From contig CP024912.1 in NCBI GenBank assembly GCA_002813895.1, forward strand, positions 2,170,001-2,234,000: 64,000 bases of DNA, written 5' to 3'. A program made the translations under genes and the position numbers. Positions 48,012 through 56,766 of this stretch are shown here, one piece after another (within the stretch, counting starts at the first letter, position 1; the number at the start of each line of letters is the position of its first letter). Source of the DNA: Cyanobacterium sp. HL-69 (GTDB taxonomy: Bacteria; Cyanobacteriota; Cyanobacteriia; Cyanobacteriales; Cyanobacteriaceae). The notes under the pieces are model-generated. The model worked only from the letters and a program-made list of their open reading frames with translations. It was not told the origin of the DNA and did not search any database.

Positions 48012-48146
48012 TATAAATGATATTGAACACGATTTTAGTGCTTTAAAAAGAGCAAAAATGTATAGCGATAGTACAATAACTTTAGATGAAATAATTTACA
48101 ATTATTGTACTAGCTAAATGTCTCAGTCTTATTTTGATTGACTATA
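48012..48146 (+). mobile_element. Truncated IS630-family element (3' part)
   Basis: The C-terminal transposase codons NDIEHDFSALKRAKMYSDST...YNYCTS and the end TGACTATA are essentially identical to the copy at 35571-36524, in the opposite orientation. The 5' part is missing and replaced by the IS701-like end; the junction is at about 48012-48016. Confidence 0.88.
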
Positions 48147-48480
48147 TTAAAATTATAGATGAAACATTCCTAATATCAACTTAATTACATAAAAGTTTAT
48201 AATCCTCTGATTAAATACTTTTACAGTGTTCAAAAAAAAAATTACTGAAAATCATTGTAATTGTGTTGATTATTACAATATTTTCCTCGATGTTTAAAAG
48301 TAAAGATATAACGAGAGATTAGGCATAAAATAAACTAAAAAAAAGTAAATTTATACCTAATCATCATAGTAATAGATCTCGTTTTTACCTGAAGTAAATG
48401 CCATAAAAATTTATTAGCTAGATAGTGATTTTTTTTGACATTATCAGGAGAGATTTCTTAGACAATGTTACAAGAAAAGT
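48147..48480. other. AT-rich spacer downstream of speD
   Basis: This 334-base gap between the IS630 fragment and the 3' end of speD shows no credible frame, no RNA gene and no second CAST end (no TGTACA with TTTGTTA-type repeats). Confidence 0.5.
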
Positions 48481-48903
48481 TTAACCTACCGCCTGTAAAT
48501 CATAAACAAAATTTTCACTGACAACATCAGTTAATTGTTCATGAATTGGTTGTTCAAAACCCCTGTCGATTTCTCGCATGGTGGCTTTTTTGGCTTCGAG
48601 GGCTACTTGTAACACTTTCATAGCTTCTTTTGGTTGCCCAGCACCACAGAAAAATAAATCTGCGGCAAAGTAACCATGTTCTGGCCATGTATGAATAGCA
48701 ATATGAGATTCCGCGAGGGTAACGGTAGCTGTTACACCATGGGGACTAAATTGGTGTACACACATATCAATCAATGTCGCTTTACCAGCACTGATGGCAT
48801 CTAATAATCCTTGACGGATTCTTTCAGGACTATTTAAAAGATCCGCCGGTGCTTCCCAAGCGTCTACCACTAAATGTGTACCCACTTTATTCATTCTTGT
48901 CAA
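48481..48903 (-). CDS. speD: S-adenosylmethionine decarboxylase proenzyme
   Basis: SpeD makes decarboxylated SAM, the aminopropyl donor for spermidine or related polyamines. The 140-residue length fits the prokaryotic class. LAESHIAIHTWPEHGYFAAD contains the Glu-Ser self-cleavage site that creates the pyruvoyl group, and FFCGAGQPKEAM follows with the conserved Cys. No spermidine synthase gene is adjacent. Confidence 0.95.
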   Translation of the reverse strand: MTRMNKVGTHLVVDAWEAPADLLNSPERIRQGLLDAISAGKATLIDMCVHQFSPHGVTATVTLAESHIAIHTWPEHGYFAADLFFCGAGQPKEAMKVLQVALEAKKATMREIDRGFEQPIHEQLTDVVSENFVYDLQAVG

Positions 48904-49170
48904 CTCACTCTATACTCTCTTTGATAATTTGTATTGGTAAGAGTTTTAGTTTCTGACACTACAGCATCAACCGCCACCCTTCTATAAATAAGAAGATTTA
49001 GGAAAATATTGGTAATTGGTAAAATCCTTTTTTCTAATTTTCCTGACTGGGAATCCTGACTAGACTCCTCGGGAGGTAACGATCGCAATTTTGAAGTGCT
49101 TAAAAAACTAACTAATCTCACGTAAGATACAATATTATATAAAAATGTCTAATTTGTCAAGAAATTTTAC

Positions 49171-49740
49171 CTATTTTTCTTTGTGTCTAGCTTGAATATC
49201 AGAAATAGTAAAAATACTCTCAAATTGTAATCCTTGAGAATGATAAAATTCGGCACCCCCAGCTTGACGATCCACTAAAGATATAATTTTATCAACTTTG
49301 TACCCAGCATCGGTGAGTCTTTCTACCGCTAACATAGCCGATTGTCCCGTAGTGACAACATCTTCTAGGACGGTAACGATCGCCCCTTGTGGTAAACTAG
49401 GACCTTCGATATAGGCTTTAGTACCATGGTCCTTTGCTTCTTTGCGGATAATCAAGGCTGGAATAGGGTTATTTTCGTAGGCGGAAACCACACTTACTGC
49501 ACTCACCATGGGATCAGCCCCAAGGGTAAGCCCTGCCACGGCTTGAGCATCATCAGCAAGCATTTCATGGATTAATTTACCCACCGCTAAAGCCCCTTGC
49601 GCCCTAAGAGTAACTTGTTTACTGTTTAAATAAAAATTACTTTTTTGTCCAGAGGATAGGGTAAAATCTCCTTCTTGATAGGCATACTCCACAAACATAT
49701 CCAGTAACTGTTGTTTGAGAGATAAGCTGTTGTTTTCCAT
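49171..49740 (-). CDS. pyrE: Orotate phosphoribosyltransferase
   Basis: PyrE joins orotate and PRPP to give OMP in pyrimidine synthesis. The 189-residue protein has FTLSSGQKSNFYLNSKQVTL at the start, IRKEAKDHGTKAYIEG in the flexible loop and the PRPP motif VTVLEDVVTTGQSAM. The length is usual for the bacterial enzyme. It is monocistronic. Confidence 0.96.
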   Translation of the reverse strand: MENNSLSLKQQLLDMFVEYAYQEGDFTLSSGQKSNFYLNSKQVTLRAQGALAVGKLIHEMLADDAQAVAGLTLGADPMVSAVSVVSAYENNPIPALIIRKEAKDHGTKAYIEGPSLPQGAIVTVLEDVVTTGQSAMLAVERLTDAGYKVDKIISLVDRQAGGAEFYHSQGLQFESIFTISDIQARHKEK

Positions 49741-49810
49741 AATATTAAAGATATTTAATTCTAGTTTTCGTTACAATTAGAGCAAACATGATTTTAGCAA
49801 ACAATTAATT

Positions 49811-50248
49811 ATGTTCCCAAAAATTTCTCGTTTTGTCACCATCGCAGCGTTAACCACTCTTACCTGCGTTCTTAATCCTCCTTCTGATGCTAGGGCATCG
49901 GATGTCGAATTGATGGCTCAAAGTAGGTATAACTCCCCAGAAGTAGTTGAGCCTGAGGTTACTCTTACATTTCCTGAATTAGTAGAAAAAACTTTTCATT
50001 ATCACAGTGGAGATTTCTTTGAAAAGTCCTCTATCAGTGGATTTCTCGATTCTATGTTAGGTTTAAGGGGTAGTCTTGAAGGTTCTTATCCCGAAAATAG
50101 CATTGCTAGGGATGGTTTTCTCTTGAATGTTATTATGAGCGATTATTTCAAACAACTTCAAGAAGGCTCTCCTCGGGTACGTACGAGGGACATGGATAGT
50201 CCTTTCAGAGACTCCCTGAGAACCAATCCCGACTATCTAATCCCTTAA
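49811..50248 (+). CDS. Secreted protein of unknown function
   Basis: The 145-residue protein has a signal peptide (about 1-29, ending near DARASDVELMAQ) and a mature part with TFPELVEKTFHYHSGDFFEK and SRVRTRD-like basic regions. I recognise no domain. Tandem basic and aromatic residues suggest a small periplasmic or thylakoid-lumen protein. It lies divergent from pyrE with about 70 bases between starts and ends just before tRNA-Ile. Confidence 0.7.
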   Translation: MFPKISRFVTIAALTTLTCVLNPPSDARASDVELMAQSRYNSPEVVEPEVTLTFPELVEKTFHYHSGDFFEKSSISGFLDSMLGLRGSLEGSYPENSIARDGFLLNVIMSDYFKQLQEGSPRVRTRDMDSPFRDSLRTNPDYLIP

Positions 50249-50257
50249 GGGGAAAAA

Positions 50258-50330
50258 TCCAGGGTACAGGAGTTGAACCTGTCTAGGGCGAATTATGAGT
50301 TCGCTGCCTCAACCGCTCGGCCAACCCTGG
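50258..50330 (-). tRNA. tRNA with CAT anticodon, probably tRNA-Ile2 (lysidine type)
   Basis: A 73-nt cloverleaf on the minus strand with acceptor CCAGGGT/ACCCTGG and anticodon stem-loop GCGAA-CTCATAA-TTCGC. The AACTCATAATT core resembles plastid trnI-CAU rather than elongator trnM, so the C34 is probably converted to lysidine to read AUA. It lacks the initiator G-C stack. Confidence 0.8.
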
Positions 50331-50576
50331 TCACTTTTACCATTATAAAAGATATTAGTACCCTTTTGTCAAATTTTAAAGGTTATTTTTTTGTGTCAAG
50401 ATAAGTCAATTCCTCTGTAATTGTCTATGGACAGATAATATTTTTAACTATATATTAGTGAGTGAATAAAGGATAAAGTAGGGTTAAAATGCCATGGCTT
50501 GTTGGATTTTATTGTTAGTGGGTTACTTTTTTTAAGATATTTTTAAAGTTATTAAATGTTGTTATAATCGTTAACT

Positions 50577-50831
50577 ATGAATATAAATGTAATTACTTTT
50601 TTGTTTGTTATTTTTGGTAGTATTTCCGCAGGATTTGCCACAGGGGCGATCGCCCATTATTTGGGTAATGAGTCCTTAGCAGGAATCTCTTCACCCCAAG
50701 AAAATCCTACGACACAGTACATTGATCGCAAAAATAATGATCCAGATCAAGAGTTTTCTTTGATAAATGAACAAGAACTTTTAAAAGAAATTAACGACAT
50801 CAAACAAAGACATAAAAATTCTCGAAGATAA
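50577..50831 (+). CDS. Small membrane-anchored protein, unknown
   Basis: The 84-residue protein starts with a hydrophobic helix (about 3-28, VITFLFVIFGSISAGFATGA) followed by a charged polar tail (NEQELLKEINDIKQRHKNS). It is the first of three same-strand genes ending in a ferredoxin, with 30 bases to the next gene. I do not recognise it. Confidence 0.7.
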   Translation: MNINVITFLFVIFGSISAGFATGAIAHYLGNESLAGISSPQENPTTQYIDRKNNDPDQEFSLINEQELLKEINDIKQRHKNSRR

Positions 50832-50861
50832 TTAATAAAATTTTATTTTAAAAGATAGTAA

Positions 50862-51863
50862 ATGAATAATGATTCTGATAAAAACATAGAAAAACCTTGG
50901 TGGAATCGTCCGTTATGGGGCGATCGTACCATGGTAGAAAAACTAGAATCAATCATCCATAAAGATCAAGAAAAAATCCCTGATGAGGTGATAAAACATC
51001 ACGAACAAGTGATGTCAGAACTAAAAATTTTAACTCCCATTGGTAGAGCTTTAGATAACCCTAAATTTATTGAGCCAGAATTCGTTACCTTCTTCAATAT
51101 TACCAATCTATTTGCCCAAGAAATAGGAGAATATAAAGGACTAAGAAACTATGTCGCCCTTTTCAGAGTCGCTATAGAAGCACAAAGTACCTTCCTAAAA
51201 ATTGAGCAAATCGAACTTTCCCACCGCAGTAGCAAACAACAAGAACTTTATCAATTTGTTTTAAATAAATTAGAACAAAAAATAAATGCCGAGGAATTTA
51301 TCGAAGCATTAAATGCAGAAAAAGATGTAATTTTGACAGGAATAAAAACAGAAGAAGGAAAATTTGCAGTTAATTCCTACGTCGAAACATTAACCGCTGC
51401 AGCCCGTCAAGATGAACTAGCCTTAAAATTATTATACCTATTTAAAAAGTATAATTTAGAGGATTTCTCCTTACTAAAAACAGTATCTGACATGATAGAT
51501 TACCTCCTAACAAAAAATCTACAAAACTTTGAGGAAATAGTTTCATTTGTCAAAATTAACGGAGAAAAATTTATCAAACTCAGTAATATCATTGAAATTC
51601 CTGCTGAAAATACCAATGATGAAGATTTTGCCAGAATGTTTCAATACATCGCCCTAAAAAGGAAATATCAAGATCTCTACGTTCAATTTCAAAGACTACT
51701 CGAACTATTAACCCTGTGGAATAGCTTTTATGAAACTGCAAAAGACATTAGAGGCCATTATCCCCTTACAGAATTTGATCATCCTGCCGAATTTGAAAAG
51801 CCGATTCCGGGAGAAGACCTATACTTTAGGTATAAAAATATTATCAATCAGCTAAAAAAGTAA
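50862..51863 (+). CDS. Unknown 333-residue helical protein beside ferredoxin
   Basis: The protein has no membrane segment or familiar motif. It starts with KPWWNRPLWGDRTMVEKLES, then is almost wholly helical and charged, with ITNLFAQEIGEYKGLRNYVA and ALKRKYQDLYVQFQRLLELL. Seven bases separate its stop from the ferredoxin start, which strongly suggests one operon. It could be a regulatory or scaffold partner of that ferredoxin; this is inference. Confidence 0.7.
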   Translation: MNNDSDKNIEKPWWNRPLWGDRTMVEKLESIIHKDQEKIPDEVIKHHEQVMSELKILTPIGRALDNPKFIEPEFVTFFNITNLFAQEIGEYKGLRNYVALFRVAIEAQSTFLKIEQIELSHRSSKQQELYQFVLNKLEQKINAEEFIEALNAEKDVILTGIKTEEGKFAVNSYVETLTAAARQDELALKLLYLFKKYNLEDFSLLKTVSDMIDYLLTKNLQNFEEIVSFVKINGEKFIKLSNIIEIPAENTNDEDFARMFQYIALKRKYQDLYVQFQRLLELLTLWNSFYETAKDIRGHYPLTEFDHPAEFEKPIPGEDLYFRYKNIINQLKK

Positions 51864-51870
51864 AGCAAAA

Positions 51871-52122
51871 ATGACCGTAAAAGTTAAATTTTTACCAGAT
51901 AATGTGATTGCGGAAGCCCAAGCAGGAGAGCCGATACTAGAGGTTGCATCTCGTGCGGGGGTTTTTATTCCTACAGGGTGTTTAATGGGTTCTTGTCACG
52001 CCTGTGAGGTGGAAATAGAAACCGATGAAGGACAAGAAGATGTGATTTGTGCTTGTATCAGTGCTGTACCCTCTGGACAAAAAGAGTTAACAATTAATGT
52101 ATACTCTGATCCTGTTTGGTAA
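51871..52122 (+). CDS. [2Fe-2S] plant-type ferredoxin
   Basis: The 83-residue protein has a shortened plant-type ferredoxin pattern: ASRAGVFIPTGCLMGSCHAC gives the C-x4-C-x2-C loop, and the fourth Cys is in EDVICACISAVPSG. It ends NVYSDPVW. It is shorter and more divergent than photosynthetic PetF, so it probably serves a dedicated partner. It is the third gene of a tight operon with two unknown genes. Confidence 0.92.
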   Translation: MTVKVKFLPDNVIAEAQAGEPILEVASRAGVFIPTGCLMGSCHACEVEIETDEGQEDVICACISAVPSGQKELTINVYSDPVW

Positions 52123-52146
52123 AAGTTTGATTTAAATTATTTATTT

Positions 52147-52605
52147 ATGCCTAAAATTGTTTTAGTCCATCCCCAAATTCCTCCCAATACAGGTAATATT
52201 GCTAGAACTTGTGCAGGTACTGCCACAGAGCTTCATTTAGTTGGTCCATTGGGGTTTGAAATTAGCGATCGCTACTTAAAACGAGCCGGGCTAGATTATT
52301 GGCCCCATGTTAAATTGTCTTACCATAATGACATCGAAGAATTCTTAGGGGTTGCCAAACAACGAGGAGGGCGCTTAATTGGTTACAGTGTACGGGGAAA
52401 AAAAGACTATTTAGATTGTGAATACTTAGAAGATGATTGGTTATTATTTGGTAGCGAAACCAACGGATTACCCCCAGAACTTCTGGCACAATGTGATTTG
52501 ACCAGTTTTATTTCCATGGAGGAAGGCACCGTGCGCAGTTTAAATTTATCGGTTAGTGTTGCGGTTGTTTTATTTGAAACCCGTCGCCAATTACGAAAAT
52601 TGTGA
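52147..52605 (+). CDS. trmL: tRNA (cytidine/uridine-34 2'-O)-methyltransferase
   Basis: This SPOUT-class enzyme methylates the ribose of the wobble base in tRNA-Leu isoacceptors. The 152-residue protein has VLVHPQIPPNTGNIARTCAG at the N-terminus, then LLFGSETNGLPPELL and RSLNLSVSVAVVLFETRRQL, which form the knotted SAM site. It is 24 bases after the ferredoxin and may share its transcript. Confidence 0.95.
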   Translation: MPKIVLVHPQIPPNTGNIARTCAGTATELHLVGPLGFEISDRYLKRAGLDYWPHVKLSYHNDIEEFLGVAKQRGGRLIGYSVRGKKDYLDCEYLEDDWLLFGSETNGLPPELLAQCDLTSFISMEEGTVRSLNLSVSVAVVLFETRRQLRKL

Positions 52606-52870
52606 ACCAAAAACCTATTTTCACAGTCACAAATAGACGAGACTAATTAAACCAAAATATCATCATCAATTTTTTTTGACAGTTTTTTGATCTTTTCGAT
52701 CACAAAGTGTACATTTACTGATAGATTGAGTTAGTATTTAACTTTAAAATATCTTAACAATTTCTTAAGATTTAATGACTTTGATGATGACTTAACAGTA
52801 ATTTCACTGATTTCTGTTTGTAGTTTTCTGTCTATTATTTTGATTAGTATTAAGTAACAGGAACGAAATA

Positions 52871-54247
52871 ATGAATTTTCAATATACATCTAAGGATATT
52901 TATAAAGGAGCATTGGCGATCGCCCTAGGAATTATTGCAATACCAGAATCAGCATCCGCAGTAGTTATCAATGAAACCGCCATTAATAGCCCTACTCTTT
53001 TAATCAGTAACTCAGAGCAACTAGCTTCCTTAAGCCCAGATAAAGAAGAAATACAAAATACCGAAGTATTTAACCCAACCCCAGAAGGACTACAGAGACA
53101 AAAACTAGACATTGCCAGTAACCGTAGATTGAAACAACTACTTAGTGCCAATGAACAACCTGAATTGTCCGCTGTATTTGAACTAAATAATAACCAAGAA
53201 GCAGAAAATATCAACAACCCCCAACAAATCAGTAACTATCAGGGCAACACACAACAAAACACCCCTAGATTAAACCTGACTCAAAATCAAGAAACAACCA
53301 TCGCCCAATCATCTCCAGAAGGCATTCCCATTGCAGTAGAAAATGTTAGCCCCGAATCTACATCTGGGATTCCGATTCCAGTAATAGTTCCTGCATCGGA
53401 AAATACACCACAAAACATCTCCCAGAATCAACCCGTTTTGATTCCCACACAAATAGACTTCACCATCAACGATAATAACTCCTCTTCAAGTTTTGAAGTC
53501 AATGATCAAGCAACTCTTACGGAAAACTCTTCGCAAAACGCCTCTAATCTTCCAGAAGACTTTACCCAAAAATATGAGCCTGAATATAGAGAAACTGCGG
53601 TTGTACCCATTCAAGTACAGAGCTTTACCAGCAATAATCAACCTACCCTCATTACCGATCAAGAAACACTTAATTTCAATACTAGAGAATTCAGCAATAA
53701 TGATCCTACCCAAGTAACACCCCCAACGGAAGTCGCATCAATTCCCGTTCGTATTCAGGTGGACTCCTATAACCCAGCAAATATGCCCCCCGCAGGAGAT
53801 ATTAATTCTCCCGATATTCCTCCTCAACTCAACTCCCCCGAACAATTTTTACCCGAAACCCAAAGACCTTTTAATGGCTATATGTGGCCAGCAAAGGGAG
53901 TATTTACCTCTGGATATGGACCTCGTTGGGGTAGAATGCACCGAGGAATAGATATTGCAGGTCCGGTGGGTACTCCTATCGTTGCTTCCGCAGATGGAGA
54001 AGTGATTACCTCTGGTTGGAATTCAGGAGGTTATGGCAACTGGGTACGCATTCGGCACGCTGATGGCTCAATCACTCTTTATGCCCACCACAGCCGTAAC
54101 CATGTTCGTGCAGGACAAAGGGTAAGACAGGGGCAGTTAATTGCCGACATGGGTAGTACTGGATTTAGTACAGGACCTCACCTTCACTTTGAAATTCACC
54201 GTGGAGGACGAGCTGTTAATCCCATGGGGCATTTAGCTAGAAGATAA
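52871..54247 (+). CDS. M23-family (LytM) peptidase with long disordered region
   Basis: The 458-residue protein has a signal-like hydrophobic N-terminus (about 12-28), a long Asn/Gln/Pro/Ser-rich low-complexity region to about 325, and a C-terminal LytM domain. The domain starts WPAKGVFTSGYGPRWGRMHR and has HRGIDIAG (zinc His/Asp), YAHHSRNHV and HLHFEIHRGG, so all zinc and catalytic histidines are present. It should cleave or bind peptidoglycan outside the membrane. Confidence 0.94.
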   Translation: MNFQYTSKDIYKGALAIALGIIAIPESASAVVINETAINSPTLLISNSEQLASLSPDKEEIQNTEVFNPTPEGLQRQKLDIASNRRLKQLLSANEQPELSAVFELNNNQEAENINNPQQISNYQGNTQQNTPRLNLTQNQETTIAQSSPEGIPIAVENVSPESTSGIPIPVIVPASENTPQNISQNQPVLIPTQIDFTINDNNSSSSFEVNDQATLTENSSQNASNLPEDFTQKYEPEYRETAVVPIQVQSFTSNNQPTLITDQETLNFNTREFSNNDPTQVTPPTEVASIPVRIQVDSYNPANMPPAGDINSPDIPPQLNSPEQFLPETQRPFNGYMWPAKGVFTSGYGPRWGRMHRGIDIAGPVGTPIVASADGEVITSGWNSGGYGNWVRIRHADGSITLYAHHSRNHVRAGQRVRQGQLIADMGSTGFSTGPHLHFEIHRGGRAVNPMGHLARR

Positions 54248-54454
54248 TTTGAGTTTAAAAAATAATTATTTGTTAAATCTCAATGAAAGAGATCTTCAAA
54301 ACAGAGGTGATATAAGTCATCTGGTTATAAATCTACTTACAAAAATCCCCCCTTGTAGTTAATTGTTGAACTTGGGGGCATTAGTTTTTAGCTTAATTTT
54401 CTGCGTCGCTTTGTTTTTTATCAGCTTTACTGTAGATACTTTGTTAACTATGCT

Positions 54455-55951
54455 TTAATTATCTATCTTTAATTGATAGTTGCGGGAAGCTAAACGAGCT
54501 TTTCCTGATGATGCCCATTGCTCTAGGAATTCGATTTGTTCTCGGGCAGTACGGGCTAGGGGTATAATTTGACTAGCTGCCATGAGAATGTCATCGGTGA
54601 TAAAGTCACGATTTTGACTAAAGCCGAGGTGCATAGCTTCAATGATGGTTTGTTCGATTTCTGCCCCAGAAAATTCGGGGGTTTCGTAGGCAAGTCTTTT
54701 CATGTCAAATTTTTCGAGGTTGTGGGGGCGTAGTCGGTTGAGATGCACCGCAAAAATGGCTTCCCTTTCGTCTTGACTCGGTAAACCCACAAAGAATATT
54801 TCGTCAAACCTTCCTTTTCTTAAAACTTCTGCTGGTAAATTTTGAATATTATTGGCTGTAGCTACCACAAAAACAGGGCTTTTTTTCTCCGCTAACCAAG
54901 TGATAAATGTGCCGAATACTCGGCTGGTGGTGCCTGAGTCGCCCCTACCGTCGGCACCTGAAAATCCTTTGTCTATTTCATCAATCCAGAGAATACAGGG
55001 GGAAAGGGCTTCGGCTAGGTTAATCATTTGTCGGGTGCGGGATTCTGATTCCCCCACCAAACCGCCGAAAAGTCTGCCTACGTCTAGCCTGAGGAGGGGT
55101 AAATGCCAGTGATGCGCGATCGCCTTTGCGGTGAGAGATTTTCCTGTGCCTTGAATACCAACGAGTAGAAGTCCCCGAGGATAGGGCAATCCGTAAGCCC
55201 TGGCGGATTCGGAAAATGAACCTCCCCTTCTGAGTAACCATTCTTTGAGGTTATCTAAACCACCGATGTCCGATATTTGTTCTTGGGCAGGGTAGTAGTC
55301 GAGGATTTGGGTTTGACGTATGGTCTGTTTTTTCTCCTCTAGGATTAGTTCTACGTCTTCGGCTTCTAATTTGCCATTTTGGGCGATCGCCCTTGTCAAT
55401 ACCCTTCTGATGCGTTCTAGGGATAGTCCTTGGGCAGCCCTAACTAATTCAGTTAAAAGTTCATCATCCAACGATTGCCCTATCATTAACCGCTCAATTT
55501 CTTCTTTGATTTCCGTAGCTTGGGGTAAAGGAAAATCAACCACCGTAAAAACTTCTCTTAATTCGGCAGGGAGGTTGACTTCCGAGGCAATGATAACAAT
55601 ATTTTTTGGTTGGGCTTTGAGTTTTTTGGCAAGGTTACGCAGTTTACGGGAGATGGAAATATCTTCTAAAAATCTTTGAAAATCTCGCAGGATAAATACT
55701 CCCCCTGTGTTAGGGGGCAATTTCTCCAAAAATTCGAGGGCTTGGAGAGGATTACGTTTGCCAAAATTGGTATTATTAGGATTATCTTGATAACCGTCCA
55801 CAAAATCCCAGATATAAGTATGACGATTGCCCATGGTTTCGATAATAGATGCGATCGCCTTTTCCACCCTTTCCTCTTCACTGCTAGAGACATAAATAAG
55901 GGGATAACAGGCTCTTAATAATAGGGAAAATTCTCGGTTAAATTCTTTCAT
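54455..55951 (-). CDS. ycf46: Ycf46-type AAA ATPase
   Basis: The 498-residue protein has an N-terminal degenerate ATPase-like region (about 1-210, LLRACYPLIYVSSSEEERVE) and a full AAA domain. That domain has Walker A GIQGTGKSLTAKAIAH, Walker B CILWIDEIDKGFSG, sensor VVATANNIQNLPAEVLRKGR and the arginine-finger region. This matches Ycf46, a plastid and cyanobacterial AAA protein linked to CO2-uptake regulation. Function is known only loosely. Confidence 0.93.
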   Translation of the reverse strand: MKEFNREFSLLLRACYPLIYVSSSEEERVEKAIASIIETMGNRHTYIWDFVDGYQDNPNNTNFGKRNPLQALEFLEKLPPNTGGVFILRDFQRFLEDISISRKLRNLAKKLKAQPKNIVIIASEVNLPAELREVFTVVDFPLPQATEIKEEIERLMIGQSLDDELLTELVRAAQGLSLERIRRVLTRAIAQNGKLEAEDVELILEEKKQTIRQTQILDYYPAQEQISDIGGLDNLKEWLLRRGGSFSESARAYGLPYPRGLLLVGIQGTGKSLTAKAIAHHWHLPLLRLDVGRLFGGLVGESESRTRQMINLAEALSPCILWIDEIDKGFSGADGRGDSGTTSRVFGTFITWLAEKKSPVFVVATANNIQNLPAEVLRKGRFDEIFFVGLPSQDEREAIFAVHLNRLRPHNLEKFDMKRLAYETPEFSGAEIEQTIIEAMHLGFSQNRDFITDDILMAASQIIPLARTAREQIEFLEQWASSGKARLASRNYQLKIDN

Positions 55952-56040
55952 TCCAGATTTTGACCAATGTTGGATTAAATATTTTTCGCACTCTTACTAA
56001 TTTATCATGACAGAATTATAAATATTATTCATCACCACCT

Positions 56041-56754
56041 ATGACCAAAAAACAATCTATTCTTTATCAACCCTTATTATTAAGAATATTTCACAATTTT
56101 CAAGCCATATTTACTATCTTGGCGATGGTGACTGCGTTTTGGACATACAACACCTACGATGGCCGATGGGGAAAAATCAACTTTCTTCCTGATTGGAATG
56201 CCATCGAGGGTATCCATGGAACTTTTGGTTTATGGAGTTTACTATTATTTCCTGTTTTCGCTGTTTATGTTATCCATCGTGGACAAACAAAATTAATTCA
56301 AAAAAATACCCCTAATCAACTAAAGTTATTTAATAAATCCATCTGGTGGTATTCTCTCCATAGAATCGTCAATACCCTTAGTATTTTTAGTTTAGTATTT
56401 GCGGTTTTTACTGGGAAAATGATGAATGAAAAATGGTTACCTCAAGGAGAATTAAATCATATTTGGTATTATTTACATTTGATTTCGTTATTAGTGATAA
56501 CTTTAACCCTCGCTCTACATTTATTAATGGGTGTAAAAATAGGCGGTTATCCTCTACTTTTATCTATGGTAAATTTACAGATAAGGGATAAGGATAGTTG
56601 GCGATTATGGAAGGAGAATATTATTAATAATTCCTCTCAATTTAAACAATTAATAGTTAAAGAATGGGGAAAATTAGCTCCCCATTTTAAGTTATTAGAA
56701 ATTGTTATTTTATTATCTATTCTTAGTGCTTGGTTATTTTCTTTTATTAAATAA
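56041..56754 (+). CDS. Four-helix membrane protein, cytochrome b561-like
   Basis: The 237-residue protein has about five hydrophobic segments with histidines placed as in b-type cytochrome helices: EGIHGTFGLWSLLLFPVFAV, YSLHRIVNTLSIFSLVFAVF, YYLHLISLLVITLTLALHLL. This suggests heme coordination and transmembrane electron transfer. It resembles DUF4079-like cyanobacterial proteins. The assignment is moderate. Confidence 0.7.
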   Translation: MTKKQSILYQPLLLRIFHNFQAIFTILAMVTAFWTYNTYDGRWGKINFLPDWNAIEGIHGTFGLWSLLLFPVFAVYVIHRGQTKLIQKNTPNQLKLFNKSIWWYSLHRIVNTLSIFSLVFAVFTGKMMNEKWLPQGELNHIWYYLHLISLLVITLTLALHLLMGVKIGGYPLLLSMVNLQIRDKDSWRLWKENIINNSSQFKQLIVKEWGKLAPHFKLLEIVILLSILSAWLFSFIK

Positions 56755-56766
56755 ATTGTTGTCAAA

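Noticed and set aside
48147-48480. Opposite end of the second CAST element
   Set aside because: No TGTACA with inverted TTTGTTA-type repeats occurs in this gap.
48900-49121. A 73-codon minus-strand frame upstream of speD
   Set aside because: It overlaps the speD start and has no recognisable pattern; more likely leader sequence.
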